Notes: a model not told the origin generated them from the sequence alone. Shown: positions 8,867 to 16,777, counted from the first letter of the stretch. The stretch: DNA of 57,289 nucleotides from Candidatus Parcubacteria bacterium (GCA_003599755.1 QZJO01000012.1:1-57289), one strand, 5' to 3'. Numbers and translations: made by a program.

Positions 8867-9019
8867 ATGGAAAAGATCAAAATCGAGCAGCATAGCATGT
8901 CGGGCCTGTTCTGGATCGCCGGGTGGCTCTTTGCCATCGGCTTTCTGGGGCTAACATTTTGGCAGGGCGTTCTGGCGATTGCTATCTGGCCGTATTATCT
9001 GGGCATCGCGTTCCGCTAG
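8867..9019 (+). CDS. Small membrane protein, 50 residues
   Basis: The frame runs from ATG 8867 to TAG 9017. It encodes a short polar N terminus (MEKIKIEQHS) and two hydrophobic stretches (GLFWIAGWLFAIGFLGLTF and GVLAIAIWPYYLGIAF). It sits nine bases after the preceding stop and just before a strong terminator, so it would be the last gene of that unit. The amphipathic-free, Trp-rich hydrophobic pattern is typical of small inner-membrane proteins. No function is known. Confidence 0.6.
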   Translation: MEKIKIEQHSMSGLFWIAGWLFAIGFLGLTFWQGVLAIAIWPYYLGIAFR

Positions 9020-9042
9020 AGAACAGCCCCTTCAATGAGAAC

Positions 9043-9074
9043 CGGCCCGCCGTCTTCTGACGGCGGGCCGTTGG
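9043..9074. terminator. Terminator between convergent genes
   Basis: A perfect 12-bp GC-rich stem (9043-9054 with 9059-9070, loop TTCT) is followed by TTGGGTT on the plus side. It lies just beyond the stop of the minus-strand gene ending at 9081. Confidence 0.75.
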
Positions 9075-9080
9075 GTTCGG

Positions 9081-9689
9081 CTACGTTCTGGCAGCCGGTT
9101 CGTACTCTCGGAGCGCGAGCACTTCGCAGGCGCGGAGGATCGGCGCGATGCGCCGTTCGCCTCGGCTGTCCCGCCGCCACTCGAGCTTGATGCGCGCGGG
9201 CTGATCACCTGCTTCTTCGCGCAGGAACGGCGCTCCGTGCCAGGGCTCCAGGGCAAGTTCGCACCGGGCCTCGTTGTCGGATCGATCGTCGATGCTGCAG
9301 TTGCTGTAGAACGATAGCGTCCCCCGGTATCCGTACTTGATGTAGACCATGGCGATGCGTCTGGCGAGCGTCAGCGTCATCAGCTGCTCTTGGTAGCCCG
9401 CGTCATCGAAGCGGATGAACCCGGGCAATCGCCGCAATGCCAGCACGGCGTAGAGATCGGGTTCTTGCTTCTCCCGATCCCATGCCGTCTCGCCGATGAA
9501 CGTGGGCCTGATGCTGTGCGAACGGCTCAGGAAGAGACCCGTGCCGGCCACCGCTTGCCGGGTAGCGATGAGTTGGGCGGGCGCATTGAGGCGTCCGTTG
9601 ACGAACGACCAGTCGAGCGGGATGCTCTCGACGAGCTTCAGCATGACGAACATGTCGCCTTCGGGAATCAGGAACCGTTTAACGTTCAT
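9081..9689 (-). CDS. Unknown protein encoded immediately downstream of purB
   Basis: I do not recognise this 202-residue protein. It has no signal peptide or membrane helix and contains mixed alpha/beta segments (LYAVLALRRLPGFIRF, GYRGTLSFYSNC). The start is supported by GGAGG five bases upstream. It begins 14 bases after the purB stop on the same strand, so the two are very likely one transcript. That placement hints at a link with nucleotide metabolism or its control, but nothing in the protein shows this. Confidence 0.72.
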   Translation of the reverse strand: MNVKRFLIPEGDMFVMLKLVESIPLDWSFVNGRLNAPAQLIATRQAVAGTGLFLSRSHSIRPTFIGETAWDREKQEPDLYAVLALRRLPGFIRFDDAGYQEQLMTLTLARRIAMVYIKYGYRGTLSFYSNCSIDDRSDNEARCELALEPWHGAPFLREEAGDQPARIKLEWRRDSRGERRIAPILRACEVLALREYEPAART

Positions 9690-9703
9690 CGTGTCCTCCG
9701 TAT

Positions 9704-11137
9704 CTACAGGATCTCTTCGGGAACGTACGCGGCCGCGTCCGGATACCGGTCCGTGATGTCGGCGATGCGGGCCGAGACCCTGTCCACGTGCTCGTGCGCA
9801 AGGCCGTGCACCGGTGTCTCGACGAGCGCCTGGATCTGGTCCGATCCCAAGGGATAGTCCGGATCCGCGGCGAGCGCATCAATGAATCCGCTGAGCTGGC
9901 CGCGGCGCAGCACGCCGACCGCGTGGCGCTTGATGATCGCATGCGCTTGTTCGCGGCCCATGCCGGCCTTGAGCCCGGCCATGAGCAGGCGCGTGGACGA
10001 CAGAAACGGCAAGAACCGGTTGAGCTCGGCAGTGATCATGCCGGGAAACACTTCCATCTCGTCGAGCACCGTCAGGAACGCCTGGAAGATGCCGTCGAGC
10101 GCCATGCACACACCCGGCAGCACGATGCGCCGCACGGCCGAGCAGGACACATCCCCCTCGAGCCACTGCTCGCCGGAGATCTCGGCCGCCATGGCAAGAT
10201 ACCCGTTCAAGATCACCTTGAGCGCCCGAATCCGCTCGCACGTGCGCGCATTGAGCTTGTGCGGCATGGCGGTCGAGCCGGTCTGATCCGACCCGAAGCC
10301 CTCATGAAGAAGCTGATGCCCTGCCATGAGGCGGACCATGAGCGCGAAATTGGCGGGTGCTGCCGCCAGCTGCGCGAGAACGCTCGCGACTTCCAGATCG
10401 AGCGAGCGAGGATAGACCTGGCCCGTGCTCTGGAGCGCGGCCGGGAAGCCGAGGTGCTCCCGGATGTCGGCCTCGAGCGCCGCAACGTTCTCGGCGCTAC
10501 CGAGAAGATCCAGCATGTCCTGCTGCGTGCCCATCGCGCCCTTGATGCCGCGCAGCGGATAGCGCGCGATAAGATGCTCGAGCCGATCAAGCGCGATGAG
10601 CAGCTCCTCGGCAAAGGTCGCGAAGCGCTTGCCCAGCGTCGTGACCTGGCCCGGCATGTTGTGCGAACGGCCGGTCATGGCAAGGAGCTGGAATTCCTGG
10701 CTCCGCATACCGAGACGCGCGAGTACGGCAACCGTACGGTCGCGGAGGAGCAGGAGCGACGCGCGGACCTGGGCCTGCTCGATATTGTCCGTCAGATCAC
10801 GCGAAGTGAAGGCCTCGTGGATCAGCTGAAGCTTCCGGCGGGCGTACAAGCTTGCCAGCGCATTGAATTCCTCGATGCGCGCCTTCACGTCCTGGCGAAG
10901 CCGGATTTCCCGCTCGCGAATCGATGCCAGATTGACCGTGGAAAGGACGCGTTCATACGCGGCGATATCCTCGGTCGCGAACGGAAGCCCGAGCCGCTTT
11001 TGGGATTTGAGCACGCGGACCCAGAGCCGCCGTTCGTCGATGACCTTCTGTTCCGGGGACCAGATCACGACCATTGGCGTGCTCGGGTACCGGCTTGCGA
11101 GTACGTCTTCGATGACGGGCCGTTGCTTCGTATGCAT
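9704..11137 (-). CDS. purB: Adenylosuccinate lyase
   Basis: The 477-residue protein belongs to the fumarase/aspartase superfamily. The flexible signature loop GSTAMPHKLN fits the family pattern GSxxMxxKxN. The second conserved region is GRSHNMPGQVTTLGKR, and the third is LEGDVSCSAVRR. It would cleave SAICAR to AICAR and adenylosuccinate to AMP, releasing fumarate. N-terminal SRYPSTPMVVIWS and the RGIKGAMGTQ segment resemble animal ADSL more than E. coli PurB. The start is set by AAGGAGG at 11147-11153. The active-site motif differs from the usual THxQP (here SHNMP), which deserves notice but need not abolish activity. The unknown 9081-9689 gene follows in the same operon. Confidence 0.88.
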   Translation of the reverse strand: MHTKQRPVIEDVLASRYPSTPMVVIWSPEQKVIDERRLWVRVLKSQKRLGLPFATEDIAAYERVLSTVNLASIREREIRLRQDVKARIEEFNALASLYARRKLQLIHEAFTSRDLTDNIEQAQVRASLLLLRDRTVAVLARLGMRSQEFQLLAMTGRSHNMPGQVTTLGKRFATFAEELLIALDRLEHLIARYPLRGIKGAMGTQQDMLDLLGSAENVAALEADIREHLGFPAALQSTGQVYPRSLDLEVASVLAQLAAAPANFALMVRLMAGHQLLHEGFGSDQTGSTAMPHKLNARTCERIRALKVILNGYLAMAAEISGEQWLEGDVSCSAVRRIVLPGVCMALDGIFQAFLTVLDEMEVFPGMITAELNRFLPFLSSTRLLMAGLKAGMGREQAHAIIKRHAVGVLRRGQLSGFIDALAADPDYPLGSDQIQALVETPVHGLAHEHVDRVSARIADITDRYPDAAAYVPEEIL

Positions 11138-11236
11138 GACAAAGATCCTCCTTATCGTTCGTGACGGACGGTCGGAAAACCTAGAACGACCCTAGCATAG
11201 GATCGAGGCGGCCGATAGTTCGAACGCTCTATATTT

Positions 11237-11276
11237 AAAAACATACGGCGCAGAGGAATCTTCTCCCCTGCGCCGT
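11237..11276 (-). terminator. Terminator of the Cys-rich unknown gene
   Basis: On the minus strand a 12-bp stem with one G-T pair (11276-11265 with 11256-11245) is followed by ATGTTTTTAAAT. Confidence 0.8.
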
Positions 11277-11306
11277 TCTTCTTCTGGGCGCCTCCTAGAG
11301 CGCCTA

Positions 11307-11969
11307 CTACTGCTTCACGGTCGTGATGCGGACCTGGCCGAAGCCGCCCTGGTGGCCGTTGGGCTGCGCCGGCCGGCTGTTCGAGATCGCGCGCGGCCCC
11401 GCCTCCGCCCTCCAGCAGAGCTTGAGGAAGTCCGTACGGGACTTCCTGAGCTCGCGCTCGGCCTCGGCGCGCACCTGCTCGCGGGCCGCGGCCGCGTCGT
11501 TGTGGATGGTGCCGGCGAGCCCGAACACCTTGGCGCCGGCCTCGCGGGCGAACTCGACGCACGCCATGCAGATCGGCGCCCGCCGCTGCTGGCCGTCCCC
11601 GACGAGGATGAGGTTCGACATCTTCGCGGCCGGCTGCGGCTCGGACTGGCAGCCGGGCATGCCGCACAGGTACAGCGCAGCCGCGAAGTACGCGTCCAGC
11701 TCCTTGGCGCGCACCCGCTCGGCCGCGATTCGCGCCTGCTCGGCCCGGTGCCGCTCCTCGGCCTCGATGTACGAGACGAGGGGCTTGGTCGGGATGCCGC
11801 GCTTCTGAGCCTCCGCGCCGTGGTTGGCGCACAGCGCCTCGAGCTCGGGCTTGCCGTTCGCCATCCGGATGATGGCGGAGAAATTCTCGGCCGTCGCCTC
11901 GACGACCGAGCAGCCCACGGTGACCGCGCAGCTGTACAGCCGACTCGGAGTGAGGTCGGAAAGGTTCAT
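11307..11969 (-). CDS. Cys-rich protein of unknown function, possible zinc binder
   Basis: This 220-residue protein is not one I recognise. Cysteines are paired: C14/C20, C47 with H50, C102/C107 and C134/C137. The last two pairs are 27 residues apart and would suit a zinc ribbon. A charged helical stretch lies at about 68-95 and another at about 150-175. The start is supported by AAAGGAG six bases upstream. It is a stand-alone unit with a perfect consensus promoter upstream and an intrinsic terminator downstream, so it is expected to be strongly transcribed. Lysines are almost all AAG. Confidence 0.72.
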   Translation of the reverse strand: MNLSDLTPSRLYSCAVTVGCSVVEATAENFSAIIRMANGKPELEALCANHGAEAQKRGIPTKPLVSYIEAEERHRAEQARIAAERVRAKELDAYFAAALYLCGMPGCQSEPQPAAKMSNLILVGDGQQRRAPICMACVEFAREAGAKVFGLAGTIHNDAAAAREQVRAEAERELRKSRTDFLKLCWRAEAGPRAISNSRPAQPNGHQGGFGQVRITTVKQ

Positions 11970-12068
11970 GAGCCGCTCCTTTCGGGCAGGATGCGCATCC
12001 GGTCATCCTGCCGCTTCGCACGTGCGCTGCTTTTACTGCAGTTCCAGAGAACAAATATCTTAATATAT

Positions 12069-12097
12069 ATTATACTAATAACATATATTTATGTCAA
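12069..12097 (-). promoter_or_regulatory. Perfect consensus sigma70 promoter
   Basis: Read on the minus strand: TTGACA (12097-12092), a 17-base spacer, TATAAT (12074-12069). It lies in the most A/T-rich island of the region, about 100 bases before the start of the Cys-rich gene, leaving a leader of roughly 90 bases. Confidence 0.88.
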
Positions 12098-12135
12098 TAG
12101 TAGCTCTTGCGCCGCACGGCGAGATGCACCCGCTA

Positions 12136-12165
12136 TTGTTCTCCAGAACGCTTTCGTGCGATAAG
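12136..12165 (+). promoter_or_regulatory. Possible promoter for the MOSC gene
   Basis: TTGTTC (12136-12141), an 18-base spacer and GATAAG (12160-12165), 40 bases before the ATG. The match is moderate. Confidence 0.4.
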
Positions 12166-12205
12166 CAACCATAGCAGAACCAAATCCATAATCCGAGGAG
12201 GCGCC

Positions 12206-12694
12206 ATGGAGCGCATCGGAAAGGTCATCGCCGTCTGCCTCAGCAAGCAGGGCAACGTCCCGAAATACCCGCAGGCCCGGGTCATCGTGGACCAAGGATT
12301 CACCGGCGACTTCCACGCGGGCGCGACCCGTATCAGCCGCACGACCGGCCAACCCAAGCTGAACGACCGGCAGTTGAGCTTGGTCGCCGACGAAGTACTC
12401 GATGCCCTCGAGGAAGAACTCGGCATCTTCCTGCCGGCCGGCTCATTCGGTGAGAACATCACCACCCTGGGGCTCGGCAACCTCGCCGACATCCCGAACG
12501 GCGCGATCATCGCGATCGGCGACGCCGTGCGACTCCGCGTCATGGCGCAGAATACGCCCTGCGCGAATCTCAACATCTACCATCCGCAGATGGTGCGGCA
12601 CAGCTACGGCCGCCGCGGGATCCTCGCGACGGTGCTGGCCGGAAACGGGGCCGAGCTGCGGCCTGACATGCCGATCCGCGTCACGGCGCGATGA
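12206..12694 (+). CDS. MOSC domain protein
   Basis: The 162-residue product is a stand-alone MOSC (molybdenum cofactor sulfurase C-terminal) domain. It shows LPAGSFGENITTLGL and GDAVRLRV, and the conserved cysteine C119 in NTPCANL. MOSC proteins carry or transfer sulfur, often to molybdenum cofactor or to N-hydroxylated substrates. The start is supported by GAGGAGG five bases upstream of ATG 12206; the longer upstream frame lacks support. No molybdopterin enzyme is seen in the window, so the target is unknown. It is divergent from the Cys-rich gene. Confidence 0.88.
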   Translation: MERIGKVIAVCLSKQGNVPKYPQARVIVDQGFTGDFHAGATRISRTTGQPKLNDRQLSLVADEVLDALEEELGIFLPAGSFGENITTLGLGNLADIPNGAIIAIGDAVRLRVMAQNTPCANLNIYHPQMVRHSYGRRGILATVLAGNGAELRPDMPIRVTAR

Positions 12695-12710
12695 TGCCGG
12701 AGAAGACAAC

Positions 12711-12742
12711 AACGTCCGTCAGCCGAGGGCTGGCGGACGTTT
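12711..12742. terminator. Terminator-like hairpin between MOSC gene and minus-strand membrane gene
   Basis: A 14-bp stem with one wobble pair (12711-12724 with 12728-12741, loop GAG), carrying AA at one edge and TTT at the other. The U-tract is short, so efficiency is uncertain. Confidence 0.6.
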
Positions 12743-12759
12743 GCACAGCTTCGCGTTTC

Positions 12760-13107
12760 TTATCGATCCTCGTACGAGCGGGGCGCGATGCGGTTGTCGA
12801 TAAATCGTCCAATATATATAGAGAGAATCACGGCGTTCGCCGCGATCGGCCCGAGCGCCAAGATATACAGCAAGATTCCTTCGGCGCGGAAGTATTCGAA
12901 CGCCGCAAGCGCGAGCGTCCAGGGCAAACCCAGGATGAGGGTAACGAAGCTTTCCCCGAACAGGCCTTGCGCTAGAATAAGGTAAACCGCGGCGAGGAGG
13001 TAGACGAGCGCGAGCCCCAGCCGATGACCGAGAAGTTTGATCTCATAGATTAATAATAACACCGCGAAAACAGAGCCCTTTAGGGGTAGCATGAAAACCA
13101 CAACCAT
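12760..13107 (-). CDS. Small polytopic membrane protein, start overlaps the divergent NUDIX gene
   Basis: The 115-residue frame encodes about four hydrophobic helices (VFAVLLLIYEIKLLGHRLG, LALVYLLAAVYLILAQGLF, FVTLILGLPWTLALAAF, ILLYILALGPIAANAVILS) and ends in a charged tail. No family is recognised. Both possible ATGs (13107 and 13092) lie inside or at the start codon of the plus-strand NUDIX gene, so the two 5' ends overlap head to head. The regular helix spacing makes it a believable gene, but the overlap lowers confidence. Confidence 0.58.
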   Translation of the reverse strand: MVVVFMLPLKGSVFAVLLLIYEIKLLGHRLGLALVYLLAAVYLILAQGLFGESFVTLILGLPWTLALAAFEYFRAEGILLYILALGPIAANAVILSIYIGRFIDNRIAPRSYEDR

Positions 13108-13555
13108 TTCATTTCTTGTGGACGATAGCCGAGTAGTACTTGCTGAAAAGAAGCGCGGATTCGGCCAAGGATTCCTGAACGGCTACGGCGGCAAAGCGCA
13201 GGAGGGGGAGACGCCCGAGGACGCCGCAATCCGTGAGCTTCGCGAGGAGGCCGGCGTCGCGGCCGCGCCGGATGCGCTCGAGAAAGTCGCGGTGATCGAT
13301 TTTTTCGACGGCAAACAGCCGGTCACCGAATGCCATATATTTTTCGCATCGGCCTGGGACGGCGAGCCGCGGGAGACGGAGGAAATGGCCAAGCCAGCGT
13401 GGTTTGATCGCGCGAACCCGCCGTTCGAGCGCATGTGGGCGGCCGACCGAACATGGTTGCCGCTCGTATTCAACGGGCAAAAAATCCGCGCCAAAGCATA
13501 TTACGAGCAGGGGATGAAAAAGATGGATCGCTTCGAGCACAAACCATTGTCATGA
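13091..13555 (+). CDS. NUDIX hydrolase of MTH1/MutT type
   Basis: The 154-residue protein contains a complete NUDIX box at residues 34-56: G34, E40, REL at 48-50 and REEAGV at 51-56. Outside the box it follows human MTH1 closely: KRGFGQGFLNGYGGK before it, and EMAKPAWFD and PFERMWAADRTWLP after it. Such enzymes hydrolyse oxidised purine nucleoside triphosphates such as 8-oxo-dGTP, protecting DNA. It overlaps the following hydrolase by ATGA, so the two are translationally coupled. No Shine-Dalgarno is obvious. Confidence 0.88.
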   Translation: MKTTTISFLVDDSRVVLAEKKRGFGQGFLNGYGGKAQEGETPEDAAIRELREEAGVAAAPDALEKVAVIDFFDGKQPVTECHIFFASAWDGEPRETEEMAKPAWFDRANPPFERMWAADRTWLPLVFNGQKIRAKAYYEQGMKKMDRFEHKPLS

Positions 13556-14130
13556 ACAAGAGAATCATCGTCGTCCACGGCTGGGATGGCTATCCCGAAG
13601 AAGGATGGTTCCCATGGTTGAAAGGATTATTGGAGAGTCGCGGCTTCACGGTAATCATTCCTGCCATGCCCTCACCGGCCTATCCGAAAATCGAAGAATG
13701 GGTTCCCTATCTTTCGCACATCATTGGGACGCCGGATGAACAGACATACCTTATCGGCCACAGCATCGGTTGCCAGACGATCATGCGGTTTCTCCAAACC
13801 AAGAATCAGAAGGTTGGGGGAGTCATTTTCGTCGCCGGATGGTTCAATCTGCTTCCCGAAAGCATCGCTGACGAGGAATCGCAGGCCATTGCCCGGCCGT
13901 GGATAGAAACGCCGATCAATTACGAGCGTGTAATGCGTGCGGCCAATGTCATAGTTGCCATTTTCTCGGATGACGATCCGGCCGTGCCGCTCTCTGATGC
14001 GGAATTATTCAGAGAACGACTCGGGGCAACAATCATCGTGGAACGGGGTAAGGGGCATTTCAGCGGCAGCGATAACATCACGACGCTGCCCGTCGTAGCG
14101 GAACAATTATTCGCCCTAGCGGCCGCGTGA
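13552..14130 (+). CDS. RBBP9/YdeN-family serine hydrolase
   Basis: The 192-residue alpha/beta hydrolase begins with the strand IIVVHGWDG. It has the nucleophile elbow GHSIGC, an acid in IFSDDDPAVP and the catalytic His in GKGHFSG. This matches the RBBP9 (YdeN) family of small serine hydrolases, whose substrates are mostly unknown. It overlaps the NUDIX gene by four bases (ATGA), so a shared transcript is near certain. A start at 13552 is preferred over an upstream in-frame codon inside the NUDIX gene. Confidence 0.87.
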   Translation: MNKRIIVVHGWDGYPEEGWFPWLKGLLESRGFTVIIPAMPSPAYPKIEEWVPYLSHIIGTPDEQTYLIGHSIGCQTIMRFLQTKNQKVGGVIFVAGWFNLLPESIADEESQAIARPWIETPINYERVMRAANVIVAIFSDDDPAVPLSDAELFRERLGATIIVERGKGHFSGSDNITTLPVVAEQLFALAAA

Positions 14131-14205
14131 TGCGCCGCTAAGAATACGCGCTCCGTATCGTCGTACGTACTGTATCCGTAACGGAGCTCGTTTTATTTTT
14201 TGCCT

Positions 14206-14751
14206 ATGAAACGCATCATTATCGGAACATTCGCCTCCCGTGATAATGCGGAAAATGCCATCGGCCATCTGAAAGAGGAAATGGACATCAGCGACGATGA
14301 CATTTCGTTCATCTACCGCGACACTTCCGGCCGCACGCGGGAAGAAGATACCCGGAGTATGGGCGAACGCGGCGATACGCCGGCCGAAGGCGCGAAGCAG
14401 GGCGCGATCGCCGGAGGCGCACTCGGGGCGCTCGCGGGCATCGCGACGGTCATGGGAGTTATTCCGGTCATCGGCCCAATTTTCGCCGCGGGGCCCCTCG
14501 TCGCCGCGCTCGGTATCGGCGGCGCGGCGGGCACCACGGTCGCCGGCGCGGCCACGGGCGCGGCTGCGGGCGGCCTGATCGGGGCGCTGGCGAACATGGG
14601 CGTCGCGCGGGAACGCGCGGAACAATACGCGAGTCAGATCGTCGAGGGCAGCATCCTGGTTATTGCCCACGACGAGCGAGCCGATGAGGTTGCGGACGCG
14701 TTCGTACAATCCGGCGCGATCGAAGCGGAAATTTATATGCCGAACCCGTAG
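14206..14751 (+). CDS. Glycine-rich stress-protein-like membrane-associated protein
   Basis: The 181-residue protein has an N-terminal alpha/beta half (MKRIIIGTFASRDNAENAI) like the GSP17M/YflT group. A long Gly/Ala hydrophobic stretch follows (about residues 65-130), and a second alpha/beta half ends the protein (GSILVIAHDERADEVADAF). Proteins of this design in other bacteria are annotated as general-stress or DUF1269-like; they probably associate with membrane. A TTG six bases upstream is not needed as a start. Function is unknown. Confidence 0.75.
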   Translation: MKRIIIGTFASRDNAENAIGHLKEEMDISDDDISFIYRDTSGRTREEDTRSMGERGDTPAEGAKQGAIAGGALGALAGIATVMGVIPVIGPIFAAGPLVAALGIGGAAGTTVAGAATGAAAGGLIGALANMGVARERAEQYASQIVEGSILVIAHDERADEVADAFVQSGAIEAEIYMPNP

Positions 14752-14906
14752 TTCCACCGGGCCGTATACGTGCTCCATCTTTTGCAGCCAACGCGCATGC
14801 CAATGATAAAAATTTGAGCGGCCCGCTGCAGCGGCCCGTGGCCACCCTGACACCGAATCATCTCGGACTAGACGCACTGCAGCAGGTAATAAGGGAAACG
14901 CCTAAA

Positions 14907-14935
14907 TTGCTCGAAATTCTACTACCGGGTATGCT
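14907..14935 (+). promoter_or_regulatory. Promoter of the metal ABC operon, near-leaderless
   Basis: TTGCTC (14907-14912), a 17-base spacer and TATGCT (14930-14935). The ATG at 14948 is 12 bases beyond the -10 box, so the leader would be about six bases. Confidence 0.65.
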
Positions 14936-14947
14936 GGCGGTATTCGC

Positions 14948-15658
14948 ATGCCCGCAAACCCGTCCGAATCCATACTGACCGCCCGGAATGTCGGCGTTGT
15001 CCTGAACGGACGCGTCATTCTTGAAGACATCAGTTTTGCCGTCGATCGGCAAGAATTTTTTACGATCATCGGTCCCAATGGATCGGGAAAGACCACGCTC
15101 TTTCGCGCGCTCATCGGCATGATCCCGCACACCGGCGAAATCCGCTGGGCGCCGGACGTACGCATTGGGTACGTGCCGCAGCAGCTGGATTTGGAACGAA
15201 ACCTCCCCTTATCGCTCCGTGATTTTCTCCGAACCAAGAGCGGCTCCGCCGACAATCTCGAGGCATACCTCGAACTCGTACACCTTGCGCCCGAACTCCT
15301 TGACCGTCCGCTCGGGGCGCTGTCGGGCGGGGAATTCCAGCGAGCGCTGGTCGCTTTCGCTCTGATCGGAGATACCACTGTCCTTTTATTCGACGAGCCG
15401 ACCGCGGGCATCGACCGGCCGAGCGAAGAGCAAATTTACGAGACCCTGCACCGGCTGCAGGATGAGCGCGGCCTGACCATCATCACCATCTCGCACGACT
15501 TGAGTTTGGTGAACCGCTACGCCACCAAAGTCCTCTGCCTCAACAAGCGCAATATCTGCTTCGGCACGCCCGAAGAAGCGCTGCAATCCAAAAATCTTGC
15601 GGAGCTGTACGGCGCGGAGCATTTCAAATACTTCCACCACCAACACTATGACCATTGA
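14948..15658 (+). CDS. znuC: Metal (zinc/manganese) ABC transporter ATPase
   Basis: This 236-residue ATPase has Walker A GPNGSGKTT (42-50), the Q-loop YVPQQ, the signature LSGGEFQR (124-131), Walker B LLFDEP (to 150) and the switch H182. Together with the ABC-3 permease that follows, it belongs to the ZnuC/MntB group that powers zinc or manganese uptake at the membrane. The C terminus ends in a His-rich tail (YFHHQHYDH) that could sense or hold metal. It overlaps the permease gene by 11 bases. No substrate-binding protein gene is adjacent. Confidence 0.86.
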   Translation: MPANPSESILTARNVGVVLNGRVILEDISFAVDRQEFFTIIGPNGSGKTTLFRALIGMIPHTGEIRWAPDVRIGYVPQQLDLERNLPLSLRDFLRTKSGSADNLEAYLELVHLAPELLDRPLGALSGGEFQRALVAFALIGDTTVLLFDEPTAGIDRPSEEQIYETLHRLQDERGLTIITISHDLSLVNRYATKVLCLNKRNICFGTPEEALQSKNLAELYGAEHFKYFHHQHYDH

Positions 15659-16433
15659 ACCGTTCGCGCTCGCGCTGGCGGCCCTTGTCGCCGTGGCCTC
15701 GGGCCTCGTCGGCTCGTTCGCGCTTATGCGGCGCATGACGCTGGCCGGCGACGCGCTGTCGCACGTCGCGTTGCCGGGCATCGGCCTGGCGATCCTGTAC
15801 AGCATCAATCCCGTGCTCGGAGGAGCGATCACGCTGATCATCGGCACGCTGATCATCTGGAAAGTCGAGCGAATATCCGCGCTCAATACCGATGCCGTAA
15901 TCGGAGTGCTCTTCGCCCTGAGCTTGGCCGTCGGCGCGATCGCATTCGAAGAAGAGCACGAACTTATTGAAGCGCTCTTCGGCGGGATGGAGCCGGTATC
16001 GGGTATCGAGTTCGCCGTGGGGGCGCTGGTCGGCGCGCTCGTGATCGGGTTCATTCTCCGCTACCGCCACGCGCTCGTACTCTCGCTCGTATCGCGGGAG
16101 CTCGCCAAGACCGCGGCAGTGCCGATCGACCGCCTGCAGCTCGGTTTCCTCATCGCGTTCGCGCTGACCGTGATCGTCGGCATGAAATTTTTGGGCGTGC
16201 TCTTAATGGGCTCGCTCATCATCGTGCCCGCGGCCACGGCACGCAACGTCGCCACGGATTTGCGGAGCATGCTTATGATCGCTTCGATTTCAGCCCTTGT
16301 TGCGGTTCTGTCCGGCCTGATCCTGGCCATACCGCTGGCATTCCAGCCCGGACCGGTAATCATTCTCATCGCCGGTATCCTCTTTATCGGCTCGCTCGTC
16401 GTCAATGCCATCCAGTCGCGCCGTATTGGATGA
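15648..16433 (+). CDS. znuB: Metal ABC transporter permease (ABC-3 family)
   Basis: The 261-residue protein has about eight hydrophobic helices. It carries the ABC-3 family coupling region GDALSHVALPGIGLA and later MKFLGVLLMGSLIIVPAATA, which are characteristic of ZnuB/MntC-type permeases. It starts inside the ATPase gene (ATG 15648, 11-base overlap), indicating one operon. It would form a homodimeric channel in the cytoplasmic membrane. The metal cannot be decided from this sequence. Confidence 0.87.
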   Translation: MTIEPFALALAALVAVASGLVGSFALMRRMTLAGDALSHVALPGIGLAILYSINPVLGGAITLIIGTLIIWKVERISALNTDAVIGVLFALSLAVGAIAFEEEHELIEALFGGMEPVSGIEFAVGALVGALVIGFILRYRHALVLSLVSRELAKTAAVPIDRLQLGFLIAFALTVIVGMKFLGVLLMGSLIIVPAATARNVATDLRSMLMIASISALVAVLSGLILAIPLAFQPGPVIILIAGILFIGSLVVNAIQSRRIG

Positions 16434-16479
16434 AATCGCTCATTTTATCGCATATATAGGCGCATACCCGCTCAAGGAC

Positions 16480-16508
16480 TTGCAATAAAATATCATTTGG
16501 GTTATACT
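16480..16508 (+). promoter_or_regulatory. Promoter of the cold-shock gene
   Basis: TTGCAA (16480-16485), a 17-base spacer and TATACT (16503-16508). It leaves a leader of about 55 bases before the ATG at 16569, which fits the long leaders typical of cold-shock mRNAs. Confidence 0.72.
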
Positions 16509-16568
16509 GAAAATGTAGTAAGAGACGGGTCGAGTTTCTGAAGTATTGTTGTAATTCCCCACGCAGAT

Positions 16569-16769
16569 ATGCAGCAAGGAACCATCAAAACGCTGACCCC
16601 GCGCGGATTCGGATTCATCGCTCGCGAAGGCGAAACGAAGGATCTGTTCTTCCACTCGAAGGACCTCCAGGGCGTCACGTTTGAAGAGCTGAAAGTCGGC
16701 GACACCCTTACCTTCGACGTCGTCGAAGGCGAAAAGGGCCCGGCAGCGGTCAACGTATCGCGCGCCTAA
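16569..16769 (+). CDS. Cold-shock domain protein
   Basis: The 66-residue single OB-fold protein carries RNP1 GFGFIAREG and RNP2-like DLFFHSKDL, and ends VNVSRA. It binds single-stranded RNA or DNA and helps unfold mRNA secondary structure. Typical CspA-family proteins are 65-70 residues, so it is full length. It has its own promoter, leader and terminator, and is therefore a monocistronic unit. Confidence 0.95.
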   Translation: MQQGTIKTLTPRGFGFIAREGETKDLFFHSKDLQGVTFEELKVGDTLTFDVVEGEKGPAAVNVSRA

Positions 16770-16777
16770 GCCAACGC

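Noticed and set aside
9788-11164. Long plus-strand frame opposite purB
   Set aside because: purB is supported by motifs and a strong SD; the antisense frame has none.
11152-12054. Alternative 300-codon minus-strand frame overlapping the Cys-rich gene
   Set aside because: It runs through the terminator hairpin, has no SD and is Arg/Gly-rich in the manner of a shifted frame of the real gene.
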